Source: CAVQJU01 sp963754955
GTDB taxonomy: Bacteria > Acidobacteriota > Vicinamibacteria > Vicinamibacterales > CAVVIG01
Length of the DNA stretch: 64,000 nt
Direction of reading: 5' to 3'
Assembly: GCA_963754955.1 (NCBI GenBank)
Contig: CAVWHY010000012.1
Span: 1,634,839-1,698,838 of the forward strand
The position numbers and the translations under genes were made by a program. Positions 40,757 through 50,506 of this stretch are shown here, one piece after another; the stretch's first letter is position 1; every line of letters begins with the position of its first letter. The notes under the pieces are model-generated. The model had not been told where the DNA came from, ran no database searches, and saw only the letters and a program-made list of their open reading frames with translations.

Positions 40757-41666
40757 AGACGTGCCCATGCCGACACTCCGTGATGACGACGTGCTGGTGA
40801 GAGTTCGCGCAGCGTCCGCGAACGCAGGCGATTGGCATCTGCTGCGCGGGAAGCCGTTGCCATTTCGTTTCGTCGCCGGGCTTCGCATACCCAGGTTCAA
40901 GATCATCGGCACCGACATCGCCGGTCACGTCGAAGCCGTCGGCCGGAACGTCACGCAGTTCCGCCCCGGCGACGAGGTCTTCGGGGAACTCTCCCGATGC
41001 GGCTTCGGTGCGTATGCGGAGTTCGCGGCTGCACCGGAGAAGGCGCTGGCGTTGAAGCCGGCCAACCTGTCCTTCGAGGAAGCTGCGACGTTACCGACCG
41101 CCGGCTGTACCGCACTTCAAGGTCTTCGGAAGGGACGGATACAACGAGCACACCGGGTACTCATTAACGGCGCATCGGGCGGCGTCGGAACCTTCGCGGT
41201 CCAGATTGCCAAAGCCTTCGGAACGCAGGTGACCGCCGTCTGCAGCACGCGGAACGTGGACGTGGTGCGCTCGATCGGCGCAGATCACGTGCTCGATTAC
41301 ACGAAAGACGATTTCGCGCGCGACGGCCAACGATACGATGTGATCCTGGCGGCCAACGGAGACCGGTCCATCTGGGACTATAGACGTGCGCTGACGGCTG
41401 ACGGCTGTTACGTGATGACTGGCGGCTCGAATCGCCAGCTGACCGACGCCCTGTTGTTCGGACCACTGCTTTCGATGGGCCGTCAACAGTTCGGAAATGT
41501 ATTAGTGAAGCCCAACCAGGCTGACCTGCTGGTGCTGAAGGAACTCTGCGAAACCGGAAAGGTGAGACCGGTGATCGACCGCCGATTTCCGCTGAGCGAG
41601 GTGTCGTCCGCCGTTCGGTACGTCGAGGACGGCCATCCACGAGGGAAGGTGGTCGTCACGATGTGA
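40704..41666 (+). CDS. Zinc-independent quinone oxidoreductase-like MDR enzyme
   Basis: 320 aa from ATG 40704. MDR architecture with GroES-like N-terminus (VRETYGPPDVLHLEDVPMPT), IIGTDIAGHVEAVGRNVTQF, and the nucleotide site INGASGGVGTFAVQIAKAFG. No structural zinc ligands are seen, matching the quinone reductase branch (NADPH-dependent reduction of quinones or enones). The start lies inside the metallothionein frame (53-bp overlap), so expression is probably linked to it. C-terminus ends GHPRGKVVVTM. Confidence 0.87.
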   Translation: MKAIVRETYGPPDVLHLEDVPMPTLRDDDVLVRVRAASANAGDWHLLRGKPLPFRFVAGLRIPRFKIIGTDIAGHVEAVGRNVTQFRPGDEVFGELSRCGFGAYAEFAAAPEKALALKPANLSFEEAATLPTAGCTALQGLRKGRIQRAHRVLINGASGGVGTFAVQIAKAFGTQVTAVCSTRNVDVVRSIGADHVLDYTKDDFARDGQRYDVILAANGDRSIWDYRRALTADGCYVMTGGSNRQLTDALLFGPLLSMGRQQFGNVLVKPNQADLLVLKELCETGKVRPVIDRRFPLSEVSSAVRYVEDGHPRGKVVVTM

Positions 41667-41794
41667 CGGTGCCAGTGATCAGCAGTTGTACCAGTGAAGA
41701 GGTGCCCGGTCGAGCGGGGCGTGTCCGACGACGCGGGTCCGCCACGCTCAGTGCCTGAGGTGATAACGTCCGTGCAAGCGAGGCGAGTTGACGC
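41667..41794. other. Gap between the MDR and phosphoketolase genes
   Basis: 128 bp with no ORF or clear terminator. It presumably holds the phosphoketolase promoter. Sequence AGCGAGGCGAG upstream of ATG 41795 gives a weak SD. Confidence 0.3.
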
Positions 41795-44155
41795 ATGTCT
41801 GTGATCACCGAACTCATCAATCGCATCGATGCCTATTGGCGCGCGGCCAACTACCTTTCCGTTGGCCAGATCTATTTACTCGACAACCCGCTGCTGCGTG
41901 AGCCGCTGCAAGCCGCGCACATTAAGCCCCGCCTGCTCGGCCACTGGGGAACGACGCCAGGACAGAATTTCATCTACGCGCACTTGAACCGCGCGATCGT
42001 CGAACACGATCTTGACATGATCTACATCTCGGGTCCCGGCCACGGTGGACCCGCCCTCGTTGCGAACACGTATCTGGAAGGGACCTACAGCGAGATCTAT
42101 CCTGCGATCACCGAGGACGAAACGGGACTGCGGATGCTGTTCCGGCAGTTCTCATTTCCCGGCGGGATTCCGAGCCACGCGTCACCGGAGACGCCCGGGA
42201 GCATCCACGAAGGCGGCGAGCTCGGATATTCGCTGAGCCATGCCTTTGGTGCGGCGTTCGACAACCCCGAGTTGATTATCGCGTGCGTCGTTGGTGACGG
42301 CGAAGCGGAGACGGGACCGCTCGCAACGGCCTGGCATTCGAATGTGTTTCTCAATCCGGCGACCGACGGCGCCGTGCTGCCAATCCTGCATCTGAACGGC
42401 TACAAGATCGCGAACCCCACGGTGCTGGCGCGCATCCCGCGGCCGCGCCTTGAACAGTTGCTGCGCGGCTACGGCTGGGTTCCGCATTTCATTGAAGGCG
42501 ACGATCCGCGGACGATGCATCAATTGATGGTGCAGGCCGTTGATCGAGTCGTCGCCGACATCCGAGAGATCCAGCATGCGGCACGCACGCGCGGCTTCAC
42601 CGAGACGCCGACGTGGCCGATGATCGTCCTCGCGACGCCAAAGGGATGGACTGGCCCCAGGGTCGTCGATGGTCAGCGGATCGAGGGCACCTTTCGCGCT
42701 CACCAGGTGCCGCTCTCGGATCCCGCCGGTCTTCCCGCTCATCGCGCGCTCCTCGAGGAGTGGCTGAAGAGCTATCGTCCAGAGGAGCTGTTCGACGCGA
42801 ACGGTACGTTCCGGCGGGAGATCGCCGCGCTCGCGCCGACGGCTGATCGCCGCATGGGAGCGAACCCACACGCGAATGGCGGTCTGCGCTTGCGGGCGCT
42901 CCGCGTCCCGGACTACCGCAGGTATGCCGTCGATGTGAAGGCTCCCGGTCAGGGTGACGCCGAGGACACGCGCGTGCTCGGACGCTTCCTGCGCGACGTC
43001 ATCGTCGTTAACCGCGAACAGCGCAACTTCCGGCTGTTCGGTCCCGATGAAACGGTATCGAACCGACTGCAGGCAGTGTTCGAGGCGACCGGGCGGCAAT
43101 GGGAAGGGCGGACTGAGCCCGATGACGAGTGGCTCTCGCCGGACGGCCGTGTGCTGGAGATGCTGAGCGAGCATCAGTGCCAGGGATGGCTGGAGGGTTA
43201 CCTGCTGACCGGCCGTCACGGCGTCTTCAATACGTACGAAGCCTTTGCGCACATCGTCGATTCGATGTTCAACCAGCACGCGAAGTGGCTGAAGATCACG
43301 CGGAGTCTCCCGTGGCGGCGACCCATCGCTTCCCTGAACTACCTTCTGGCGAGCCACGTGTGGCGGCAGGATCACAATGGCTTCACCCATCAAGACCCGG
43401 GGTTCATCGATCACGCGGTGAACAAGAAGGCCGAAGTCGTCCGGGTCTACCTGCCACCCGATGCGAATTGCCTGCTGAGCGTCATGGATCACTGCCTGCA
43501 CAGCCGCAACTACGTCAACGTCGTGGTGGCGGGCAAACATCCAGCTCCTCAGTGGCTCACTATTGATAGCGCCGTGCGGCATTGTGCCGAAGGCATTGGA
43601 ATCTGGCCCTGGGCCAGTAATGACCATGGCACGGAGCCAGATGTCGTGATGGCTGCCGCTGGCGATGTGCCGACGCTCGAGGTGCTCGCCGCAATTGCGC
43701 TGCTCCGGTCACACCTGCCCGGGTTGAGAATCCGATTTGTGAACGTCGTCGACCTTATGAAGCTGCAGCCCGCGTCCGAGCATCCCCACGGGCTGCCGGA
43801 TATCGATTTCGATCAGCTGTTCACGAAGGACAAGCCGATCATCTTCGCCTATCACGGCTATCCGTGGCTGATTCACCGGTTGACATACCGACGCGCGAAC
43901 CATCGGAACCTGCACGTCAGGGGTTACAAGGAAGAAGGTACGATTACGACACCGTTCGATATGGCCGTGCTGAACGATCTCGATCGGTTCCATCTCGCCG
44001 CCGACGCCATTGATCGACTCCCTCAACTCGGTGCCCGGGCCGCGTACGTGAAACAGATGCTCGCCGATCGACTGACCGAGCACCGCATGTACATCCGTGA
44101 GCACGGTCAAGATATGCCCTCAATTCGTGACTGGAGATGGCCAGGAGTCTCCTGA
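41795..44155 (+). CDS. xfp: Phosphoketolase
   Basis: 786 aa, full length for xylulose-5-phosphate/fructose-6-phosphate phosphoketolase. It cleaves these sugar phosphates with phosphate to give acetyl phosphate. TPP and substrate motifs are intact: LLGHWGTTPGQNFIYAHLNR, YISGPGHGGPALVANTYLEG, EGGELGYSLSHAFGAAFDNP, and ACVVGDGEAETGPLATAWHS (GDG...N/E TPP site), with LHLNGYKIANPTVL and SLPWRRPIASLNYLLASHVW in the second half. Provides a bypass of glycolysis. No acetate kinase gene is beside it. Confidence 0.96.
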   Translation: MSVITELINRIDAYWRAANYLSVGQIYLLDNPLLREPLQAAHIKPRLLGHWGTTPGQNFIYAHLNRAIVEHDLDMIYISGPGHGGPALVANTYLEGTYSEIYPAITEDETGLRMLFRQFSFPGGIPSHASPETPGSIHEGGELGYSLSHAFGAAFDNPELIIACVVGDGEAETGPLATAWHSNVFLNPATDGAVLPILHLNGYKIANPTVLARIPRPRLEQLLRGYGWVPHFIEGDDPRTMHQLMVQAVDRVVADIREIQHAARTRGFTETPTWPMIVLATPKGWTGPRVVDGQRIEGTFRAHQVPLSDPAGLPAHRALLEEWLKSYRPEELFDANGTFRREIAALAPTADRRMGANPHANGGLRLRALRVPDYRRYAVDVKAPGQGDAEDTRVLGRFLRDVIVVNREQRNFRLFGPDETVSNRLQAVFEATGRQWEGRTEPDDEWLSPDGRVLEMLSEHQCQGWLEGYLLTGRHGVFNTYEAFAHIVDSMFNQHAKWLKITRSLPWRRPIASLNYLLASHVWRQDHNGFTHQDPGFIDHAVNKKAEVVRVYLPPDANCLLSVMDHCLHSRNYVNVVVAGKHPAPQWLTIDSAVRHCAEGIGIWPWASNDHGTEPDVVMAAAGDVPTLEVLAAIALLRSHLPGLRIRFVNVVDLMKLQPASEHPHGLPDIDFDQLFTKDKPIIFAYHGYPWLIHRLTYRRANHRNLHVRGYKEEGTITTPFDMAVLNDLDRFHLAADAIDRLPQLGARAAYVKQMLADRLTEHRMYIREHGQDMPSIRDWRWPGVS

Positions 44156-44532
44156 GCATCCACGAATGCGCATTCGTCCGCACGACGGGCGCGAGCAGAT
44201 GTGAATCGAATCAAACGTTGGGGTGCGAAATCGCAACGCCGGCGACCGAGCGCGTTTTGGATCGTTGCGACCCGTGGGTGCCATGGCCGACCGGCGCGCG
44301 CCTCAGTGTGTCTCCGAACCGTGATCACAACAGGACCGGATCGCAGACCGGCAAGGCAGAGTGCGACTGACCTGCCCCTTTGATCCCGCCACGGGTAGAT
44401 GAGACCTCCGCGAGCGCCTTCCGGATCTGGGGCTTGTCTCCGGAGCCGGGCGAGTATTCGCTCGCTCCATCGGGTCAGGGGGCGACCTCAAATAGCGGGA
44501 CCTCCGATTCGCCGCCACGCCGCCGCGGCGCA
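44156..44532. other. Gene-free gap downstream of phosphoketolase
   Basis: About 380 bp convergent gap between the phosphoketolase stop and the chimera stop. I see no ORF of quality, tRNA or repeat. It may hold terminators for both genes, but no clear hairpin with a T tract is evident. Confidence 0.35.
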
Positions 44533-46368
44533 TCAGATCGAGCGCGCCAGAATGTCCAGCCCTCTCGCGGCGGTCCGCTTGTCGATCACGAGCGACGGCA
44601 GCAGCAGCACCGTCGATCCTTCGGTCGACACGAGCAGCCCGTTGCGGCGGCACTTGTCATGGATGGCGTCCGCGTAGTCCTCGTCGCCGACATCGAGCCC
44701 GATCGCAAGGCCCTGCAGTCGAACCGCCGCCGGCCGGTCGAACTCGAGCTGCAACAAGCGGACGCGGAAATACTCGCTCATTTCCGCCACGCCGGCGAGC
44801 AGCCGCGACCGGTTCTCCTTGAGATCGCGCAGGGTCGCGATCGCCGCGGCGACGCTGCGCGGGTGCCAGCCGTAGGTCGAGTAAAAGGTCCCGTCGTTGT
44901 CCTCCATCGACGTCGCGATCGGCGCGGTGGCGATCACCGCCCCAATCGGCGCCAGGCCGCCGCTCATCGCTTTGGCGATGCACAGCATGTCGGGTTCCAG
45001 GTCGAAGTGCTCGCACGCGAACAGCCGACCGGTCCGGCCGAATCCGCTCGCGACTTCATCGGCGATGAACAGCGTGCCGTGCCGGCGGCAGAGGTCGCGT
45101 ACGTGCCGAATGGCGTCTCGCTCTGGAATCAGGACGCCGAGGTTGATGCTGATCGGCTCCATGACGAATGCGGCGACATCGCGCCGCTTGAGCCGCTGCT
45201 CGATGCCGCGCAGTGCCTTCGCGTCGAGTGGCGGTGCAATCTTGCCGCAGTGCGGCAGCAGGTTTCTGATGCGCTCGCGGTTGTCGGACGCGCCGATGCT
45301 CAACCCGTCGTACATCATGGCCGTCCTCAGCCTGACGATGTGCCCGTCCCATCGCGCCCTGAGCGACATGTACGTCTCGAACCCGGCGGCGGGGTCGGCA
45401 ATCGTGTTGATCCCGGCCTGCTGCATCCGGTCCAATGCCGCCACGAATCGCGTTCGCCACCGTTCGCGAGCGCCCGCGTCCGCCGGGGACCGGAGTGGAG
45501 CCGGCCCGCCGGGCAGGAATATTTCCTCCAGCATGCCCACGAGAAGCATCGCGGCGCGCCAGCATTGCGCGACCGTCGCCGACTCCTTCAGCCAGCTGTA
45601 GTCCTCATCACGCAGCGCGCTCTTCAGCAGCGAGACAGTGTCGAACAGCACCGTCGCGGTCTGCGACACCGAGTAGTACGGCTCGGAAAACCGGAAGTAG
45701 AACAGCAGGGGGTAGAAGTGGTGCGATTCCTTGATTTCAGAAGCGGTAAACGCGAGACTCGACAGAGTCGTGAATCCGGAATTGAACTGCCCGTGAGGTC
45801 CCAGACTCGCAATCAGCTCCGCCGCATCGCCGGTATCGTCCGAGAGCGTCTGAATGGCGAGCCCGAGCGTGTTTCGGGTCCTCAATGCGTTGTAGATCTG
45901 CATGACATACGTCAGCACCAGCGCCATGACGGACATGCCAATCAGCGAGTTCAACATGTAGAGCGCCTGAAACGCGGCCGATTGAGGCTTGAAGTCGCTG
46001 GCGCCGACAAACGACAAGCTGCTCGCTCCGGCATACAGCGCCGACATGAAGTCGGTCGGCGTGGCACCCTGGCTGGCGCGGATGGCTCCGCCGAGATGCG
46101 GATGCATGATCAGCGCGGACCCAAGCGCGAGTCCGGCAGCCCAGACGAAAATCAGTGCGATCAGAATCACCGGCCCGCAAAATGACAGCACGCTGCCGCG
46201 ATGGCGGCCGAATGGACGCGAAAGCAGACGAAACACGAGCCAGCTCGTTCGTGCCACGACAGGGGAGACCAGCTCCACTCCTGCTCGCGCGTACAGGACG
46301 GTCAGGAAGACATCGAGCAGCACGACCACGGTCACTACCGCTCCCGCAATCTGTTCCACGATCGCCAT
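44533..46368 (-). CDS. Chimera: two-pore-type ion channel domain joined in frame to a partial class III aminotransferase
   Basis: 611 aa from ATG 46368, one open frame. Residues 1 to about 355 resemble a bacterial ion-channel-like protein (VVTVVVLLDVFLTVLYARAG, VILIALIFVWAAGLALGSAL, a pore-like SSLSFVGASDF, then YMLNSLIGMSVMALVLTYVM and a soluble tail EPYYSVSQTATVLFDTVSLL). From about residue 360 it is the C-terminal half of a class III PLP transaminase: AAFVMEPISINLGVLIPERD, DEVASGFGRTGRLFA (PLP-N Asp), and CIAKAMSGGLAPIGA (Schiff-base Lys). The N-terminal 160 or so residues of the aminotransferase are missing. A fusion deletion or an assembly join is likely. Confidence 0.8.
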   Translation of the reverse strand: MAIVEQIAGAVVTVVVLLDVFLTVLYARAGVELVSPVVARTSWLVFRLLSRPFGRHRGSVLSFCGPVILIALIFVWAAGLALGSALIMHPHLGGAIRASQGATPTDFMSALYAGASSLSFVGASDFKPQSAAFQALYMLNSLIGMSVMALVLTYVMQIYNALRTRNTLGLAIQTLSDDTGDAAELIASLGPHGQFNSGFTTLSSLAFTASEIKESHHFYPLLFYFRFSEPYYSVSQTATVLFDTVSLLKSALRDEDYSWLKESATVAQCWRAAMLLVGMLEEIFLPGGPAPLRSPADAGARERWRTRFVAALDRMQQAGINTIADPAAGFETYMSLRARWDGHIVRLRTAMMYDGLSIGASDNRERIRNLLPHCGKIAPPLDAKALRGIEQRLKRRDVAAFVMEPISINLGVLIPERDAIRHVRDLCRRHGTLFIADEVASGFGRTGRLFACEHFDLEPDMLCIAKAMSGGLAPIGAVIATAPIATSMEDNDGTFYSTYGWHPRSVAAAIATLRDLKENRSRLLAGVAEMSEYFRVRLLQLEFDRPAAVRLQGLAIGLDVGDEDYADAIHDKCRRNGLLVSTEGSTVLLLPSLVIDKRTAARGLDILARSI

Positions 46369-46475
46369 TGTTTCTGCCCCAGGCAGCCGTAGACTGCCCG
46401 CCCGTGCCACTGTTCACTATCTGCCGCGACGTGTGGCCGGCGCGCCAGAGGTCCTGACGGCCGGCCGGGTCCGAT

Positions 46476-46907
46476 TTACCGCAGCGCGCGCCGTGCCGGG
46501 CGGCCCTGCGCGAGCATGTAGATGTCGCCCGCCATCGCGACATAGGGTGCCGCCCACAGCAGCAGATCAAGCGGTTGATGCTTGAGGTCGGCGCGGTGCT
46601 GCCCGAAGCGCGTGCGGAAGGCGGAGCGCTTGAACTCGGCGAGTACGCCAGTCTCCGTGATGGGGTTGTCGGGCTGTCCTTTCAACAGGGTCGCGACGCG
46701 GCCCTCGAGGACGTCGACGCGATCGCCAAGGATCAGCAGCAGCCAGTGCGCGGTGCGGCCTACGCTGAACGTGTAGGCATACCGCCGAATGGCTCCGGAG
46801 ATGCCGCGCAGCGGCTGCGCTGTGCCGAACACCGGCGTGACGAACCGGTGCTCCGTCGACTTCTCCCGTGTCCATCGTGCTGCAGTCCGCGCAGCCCAGG
46901 TGTCCAC
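46476..46907 (-). CDS. Hypothetical protein
   Basis: 143 aa. Aromatic and basic residues are arranged as in a small alpha/beta protein (RFVTPVFGTAQPLRGISGAI, RRYAYTFSVGRTAHWLLLIL, DRVDVLEGRVATLLKGQPDN), with PLDLLLWAAPYVAMAGDIYM near the C-terminus that could be a membrane-associated helix. No family is recognised. It lies 107 bp upstream of the channel/aminotransferase gene on the same strand and may be cotranscribed with it. Confidence 0.6.
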   Translation of the reverse strand: MDTWAARTAARWTREKSTEHRFVTPVFGTAQPLRGISGAIRRYAYTFSVGRTAHWLLLILGDRVDVLEGRVATLLKGQPDNPITETGVLAEFKRSAFRTRFGQHRADLKHQPLDLLLWAAPYVAMAGDIYMLAQGRPARRALR

Positions 46908-47108
46908 ATGCGATACGCCGCGACGGGTCGGACGCGCTGACTACGGCAAGTCCGTGTGACGGCTATGAACAGGAAAGCTGAGACGCAATTCGGGCTCGGG
47001 TGTGTACAAGCTGCACCGTCACTCGAGGCATGCTCTCACGTGATAGGCAACGTGACTGCCTTTCCGCCTGTCCTCAACACTCCGCGCGCCTGTCGCCCAG
47101 CACCTCAC

Positions 47109-47483
47109 TCAACCCCGGTCGTCACACAGTCGTTTGATGGTCGAGAGCAGGTCGCCCGTCCCTTTGCACACGAAGGCCGATGCTCCGACCTCGACGGATC
47201 GTTGCCTGATGTCCGGATCATTCATCGCCGAGAACACGACGACTCTCGCGTCCGGGTTGTCTTGCTTGATCTGACGACAGACATCGAATCCGTGGACGTG
47301 AGGCAGGTTGAGGTCGACCACAATCACGTCCGGTTCGAGTCGTTGCGTGGCGTCCAGTACGGTGCGGCCATCGGCGACGTGTCCCACGATGTCGCACTCC
47401 AGCGCCAGCAGCCGGCACATGGCTTTCGCCACTCCAGGGTGATCTTCGGCTATGAGCACGCGTGGTCGCTTGGGCAACGTCAC
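47109..47483 (-). CDS. Stand-alone REC-domain response regulator
   Basis: 124 aa, receiver only. Acidic pocket in VLIAEDHPGVAKAM, phosphoacceptor Asp in DVIVVDLNLPHVHG (about residue 57), switch Thr/Ser in VVVFSAMNDP, and Lys in ASAFVCKGTG. No output domain, so it should act by protein contact or as a phosphate sink. It overlaps the kinase gene by four bases (ATGA), marking it as that kinase's immediate partner. Confidence 0.92.
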   Translation of the reverse strand: MTLPKRPRVLIAEDHPGVAKAMCRLLALECDIVGHVADGRTVLDATQRLEPDVIVVDLNLPHVHGFDVCRQIKQDNPDARVVVFSAMNDPDIRQRSVEVGASAFVCKGTGDLLSTIKRLCDDRG

Positions 47484-49405
47484 GCGACACCTGCGGGGTC
47501 TGACCGGATCTCCCGTGTTCCGCTGCGGCGCAGCGTAACAGTGAATGTGGCGCCCCCTTCGGGATTGTTGCGGGCATCGATGGTGCCACGATGCGCCTCG
47601 ACGATTGTCTGCGTAATCGTGAGTCCGATCCCGAGGCCCTGGGCTTTGGTGGTGACGAATGGTGCGAACAGCGCGCCGTCAATGTGCGCCGGCAAACCGC
47701 TTCCAGCGTCGCGCACCGAGACGTCGACATCGGCCGTTCTGACTTCGGTCGTGATGGTGACGCGACGACGCGCCGGCGGGGTCCCGGTCATCGCGTCCAT
47801 GGCGTTCATCAGCAGGTTCACCATCACCTGCTGCAAGAGCACTTCATCGCCGGTGATGATGCACGGACGCGACGACAGATTGACGGTGGTCTCAATCTGC
47901 CGCGTCCTCATGTCGTGAGCGACGAGAGCAAGACTCTCATGGATGACGACATGGAGGTCGATCGGTTTCGTGTCCAGCTGATGGCCTCGGAGCATGGTCC
48001 GATGGCGATCGATGATCTGTGTGGCCTGGACGCCTTCTGTCTCGATGTCGGAGAGGATCTCACCCATCGTGTCGAGCGGCGCACGTTCGGCGGTGAGCAT
48101 CATCCGACCCGCCTGGGCGTTGTGGATCATCGAGCTGAGCGGTTGTCCGAGTTCATGGGCAATAGAACTCGTCAACGCCGACATCGTCAGGCGACGACTG
48201 GCGTCGGCGGCGAGCGCCAGGTGGTTCTGGCTCTCGAGTTCGGCCCGCCGTCGTGCGCGGCGCTCATAGAGCAGTCCGATGATCAGGAGTGATTGAATGG
48301 CCAGCACGCCGATGGCGCTCAATACGGTGTTCCTGTAGGCGCTCCACAGGCTCGGAGCGCGATAGCGCATGAGACTCCCTGGCGGCAGCCGGCTCTCGGG
48401 GATGCCCCACCGTTGGAGCTCGCGCCAGTCGAACGTCGGCTGCCCGGGAAGCCGCACCGGTACGTCGATGCTCGCCGGCGCCGCGCCGTGCAACAGTCGA
48501 ACAGCCACATCGGCCGTGTCGCGACTCATCTCGTCGATGGACAGCAGCGATCCGCCGACGATTCCGTGTCCCAGGAAAACGCTCTGCCCCGCAAATACCG
48601 GGGCATTGGCCGCTTCGCGAAGCTCGGCGAACAATTGCTCGTCGGGGAACGCGGCCCCGGCCGCGTCGGTTCCGAACGAGACATACAGGATCGCCGAGTG
48701 TTCCGGAAGGCTCGAGCAGCGGCGCAGGATCTGCTGGAGGGACAGATCGTTGGACCACACAAATGTCAGCCGGTCGTGAAATCGACCGAACTCGCTCTCG
48801 AGTTCACGACGCCAGAACCGGCCGAGTTGCCCTGACCCCATCACCATGAACACCTGCGTGGTCTCAGGCCGCAGTTGGAGAATGGTCTCGATGGTGCGCG
48901 AAAACTGGTTGTCGACCGCGACCGCGGCTTCCTTTTCTCCAAGCGGAGCGTCATCGAGAAAGCGTCGATCGACGGACGCGAACAGGATTGGCGTGTCGGG
49001 AAAGAGCTCCTGTCGATATCTGCGCGCGAAGACCGCGGCCGGCCCGGCGACAGCGACGACCAGGTCCGGCTTCGGACGGTCAAGGAAGGAGGATCGGATG
49101 TAGTCCACCACCACTTGTTCTGGCGCGCCCACAAACCCTGTTGGCCCCACCACGATCTGCACGACGTTGACAGGCTCCGGCGCGCGCCGGACCAATTCGA
49201 TGCGGAAGTTATTGGTGAACTGGTCAACCGGGAACGTCCCGCGGTCGAACGATTGCAGCATCAGCACCTGGCGGACCGCCGGCTGGGCGTCGCTCGGTGC
49301 CGCGCCGAACAGAACCATGATCGCGAGTAAGCCCGTCGGTACCACCCGTGGGACTCTTCGACCCGGGCCGGTTGTGTTCACGATGCGGAGTAGGGGACGC
49401 GACAC
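47480..49405 (-). CDS. Sensor histidine kinase with periplasmic ABC-substrate-binding-like domain
   Basis: About 641 aa from GTG 49405, which has ACGGAG upstream (an ATG at 49519 is the alternative). TM1 near VVPTGLLAIMVLFGAAPSDA, then a periplasmic domain of about 300 residues resembling ABC-type substrate-binding proteins (QVLMLQSFDRGTFPVDQFTN and FPDTPILFASVDRRFL), TM2 (NTVLSAIGVLAIQSLLIIGL), HisKA with IAHELGQPLSSMIHNAQAG and HATPase (VMVNLLMNAMDAM and RDAGSGLPAHI). The HELxQPL box marks the NtrB/DctB-like branch. Partner is the REC protein downstream. Confidence 0.9.
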   Translation of the reverse strand: MSRPLLRIVNTTGPGRRVPRVVPTGLLAIMVLFGAAPSDAQPAVRQVLMLQSFDRGTFPVDQFTNNFRIELVRRAPEPVNVVQIVVGPTGFVGAPEQVVVDYIRSSFLDRPKPDLVVAVAGPAAVFARRYRQELFPDTPILFASVDRRFLDDAPLGEKEAAVAVDNQFSRTIETILQLRPETTQVFMVMGSGQLGRFWRRELESEFGRFHDRLTFVWSNDLSLQQILRRCSSLPEHSAILYVSFGTDAAGAAFPDEQLFAELREAANAPVFAGQSVFLGHGIVGGSLLSIDEMSRDTADVAVRLLHGAAPASIDVPVRLPGQPTFDWRELQRWGIPESRLPPGSLMRYRAPSLWSAYRNTVLSAIGVLAIQSLLIIGLLYERRARRRAELESQNHLALAADASRRLTMSALTSSIAHELGQPLSSMIHNAQAGRMMLTAERAPLDTMGEILSDIETEGVQATQIIDRHRTMLRGHQLDTKPIDLHVVIHESLALVAHDMRTRQIETTVNLSSRPCIITGDEVLLQQVMVNLLMNAMDAMTGTPPARRRVTITTEVRTADVDVSVRDAGSGLPAHIDGALFAPFVTTKAQGLGIGLTITQTIVEAHRGTIDARNNPEGGATFTVTLRRSGTREIRSDPAGVA

Positions 49406-49576
49406 GGTTTGGCTCCGTGCAAGGATATACGTCTCCCATCGAACATGAAGACTTTGCTGGCTACCGCCCGCAGCCCCAGGGCCCATGCCGAGCATGCTCG
49501 AGACAACGAACACAATCATGCTGACTGAGATGGCCGCCCGTCTCAGATCCAGGCGTTTCTCGCGATTTGTGACGCT

Positions 49577-50506
49577 TCAGAAGCTGACGGCGCCTGACAC
49601 CTGGAACGAATATCCCTGGTACGCGGCTCGATTCGCGAACTCCTCGAAGAACTTGACGCCGGCATTGAACCGTTGGTTCGGAAAGACCAGGTTCGTCGCG
49701 AACCCGATCGCATTGATCGCGTATCGTTCGCGCGATTGCTCGTCGCTCACCGACGGTCCCGTTCTCGCTGTCGTCTGGCGCTGTTCGTATCCCACGAGAC
49801 CCACCTGCAGGCGCGTCGGGCCCTTTGCAAGGGCGAATGTCCTCAGCAACGAGTAGTCGAGATTGATCGTGTCACCAGGTTTCGTGCCGGTGCCTTCTTG
49901 CGTCGTATGCCACTCGTAGAGCTGAAACGCAGAGAAGGTCACCGAGTTGTCGGCCGTCAGCTGCACGGTCTGCCCTGACGACAGCGTCGGCGTCCAGTAC
50001 CCAGATCCGACGTTGTCGCTGGCTCCTTCTGTGAAGCGGCCGGTCGGAGCGAGGATGCCGGCCAGCGCGCGGATCGACCCACGCTTCTTGTCCCAGCCGA
50101 GAATGAGCGGCAGGTAGTACGAGTCCGCGAACCCGCCTCCGCCGCTCAGCTGCCCGTGGATGTCCGAGACCAGCTGGTTTTTGGCGACCGGCAGCGTCGC
50201 GACAGCGGAATAGTGCGCCCCGCCAAGGAGTGTCCGCCGGCTCACCCAGATGAAGGAGTTCATATCCATGACGACGGCGTTCTGGCCACTCACTGGCAGC
50301 GTCGAGCCGTCATCCGCCTTGGACTCGTCGCGAGAGTAGAACAGCAATTGATTGGCATAGGTGACACCCGGGTCCGGCGTGACGCCGGAGCCAACGGCGG
50401 TCATGCCGAGCGGATACACGCCGCGGCTTTGCGCCTGCGCGCCGGCTGGAGCCAAGAGCATGCAGGCGGCCAGCAGCCGGGCGGCCTGACGCAGTCGCCG
50501 CATCAC
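49577..50506 (-). CDS. Outer-membrane beta-barrel of the phenol meta-pathway (MetA) type
   Basis: 309 aa. Signal peptide LLAACMLLAPAGAQA, then alternating amphipathic strands (YANQLLFYSRDESKADDGST, SYYLPLILGWDKKRGSIRAL, TNLVFPNQRFNAGVKFFEEF), and C-terminal Phe of SGAVSF as in outer-membrane barrels. The ALAGILAPTGRF motif is typical of the MetA-pathway/SphA-like outer membrane proteins near aromatic degradation genes. It is the last gene of the DyP operon and overlaps the preceding stop (ATGA). Confidence 0.78.
   Translation of the reverse strand: MMRRLRQAARLLAACMLLAPAGAQAQSRGVYPLGMTAVGSGVTPDPGVTYANQLLFYSRDESKADDGSTLPVSGQNAVVMDMNSFIWVSRRTLLGGAHYSAVATLPVAKNQLVSDIHGQLSGGGGFADSYYLPLILGWDKKRGSIRALAGILAPTGRFTEGASDNVGSGYWTPTLSSGQTVQLTADNSVTFSAFQLYEWHTTQEGTGTKPGDTINLDYSLLRTFALAKGPTRLQVGLVGYEQRQTTARTGPSVSDEQSRERYAINAIGFATNLVFPNQRFNAGVKFFEEFANRAAYQGYSFQVSGAVSF

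Noticed and set aside
44380..46185. A 601-aa plus-strand frame opposite the channel chimera
   Set aside because: Arg/Gln-rich shadow without recognisable domains.
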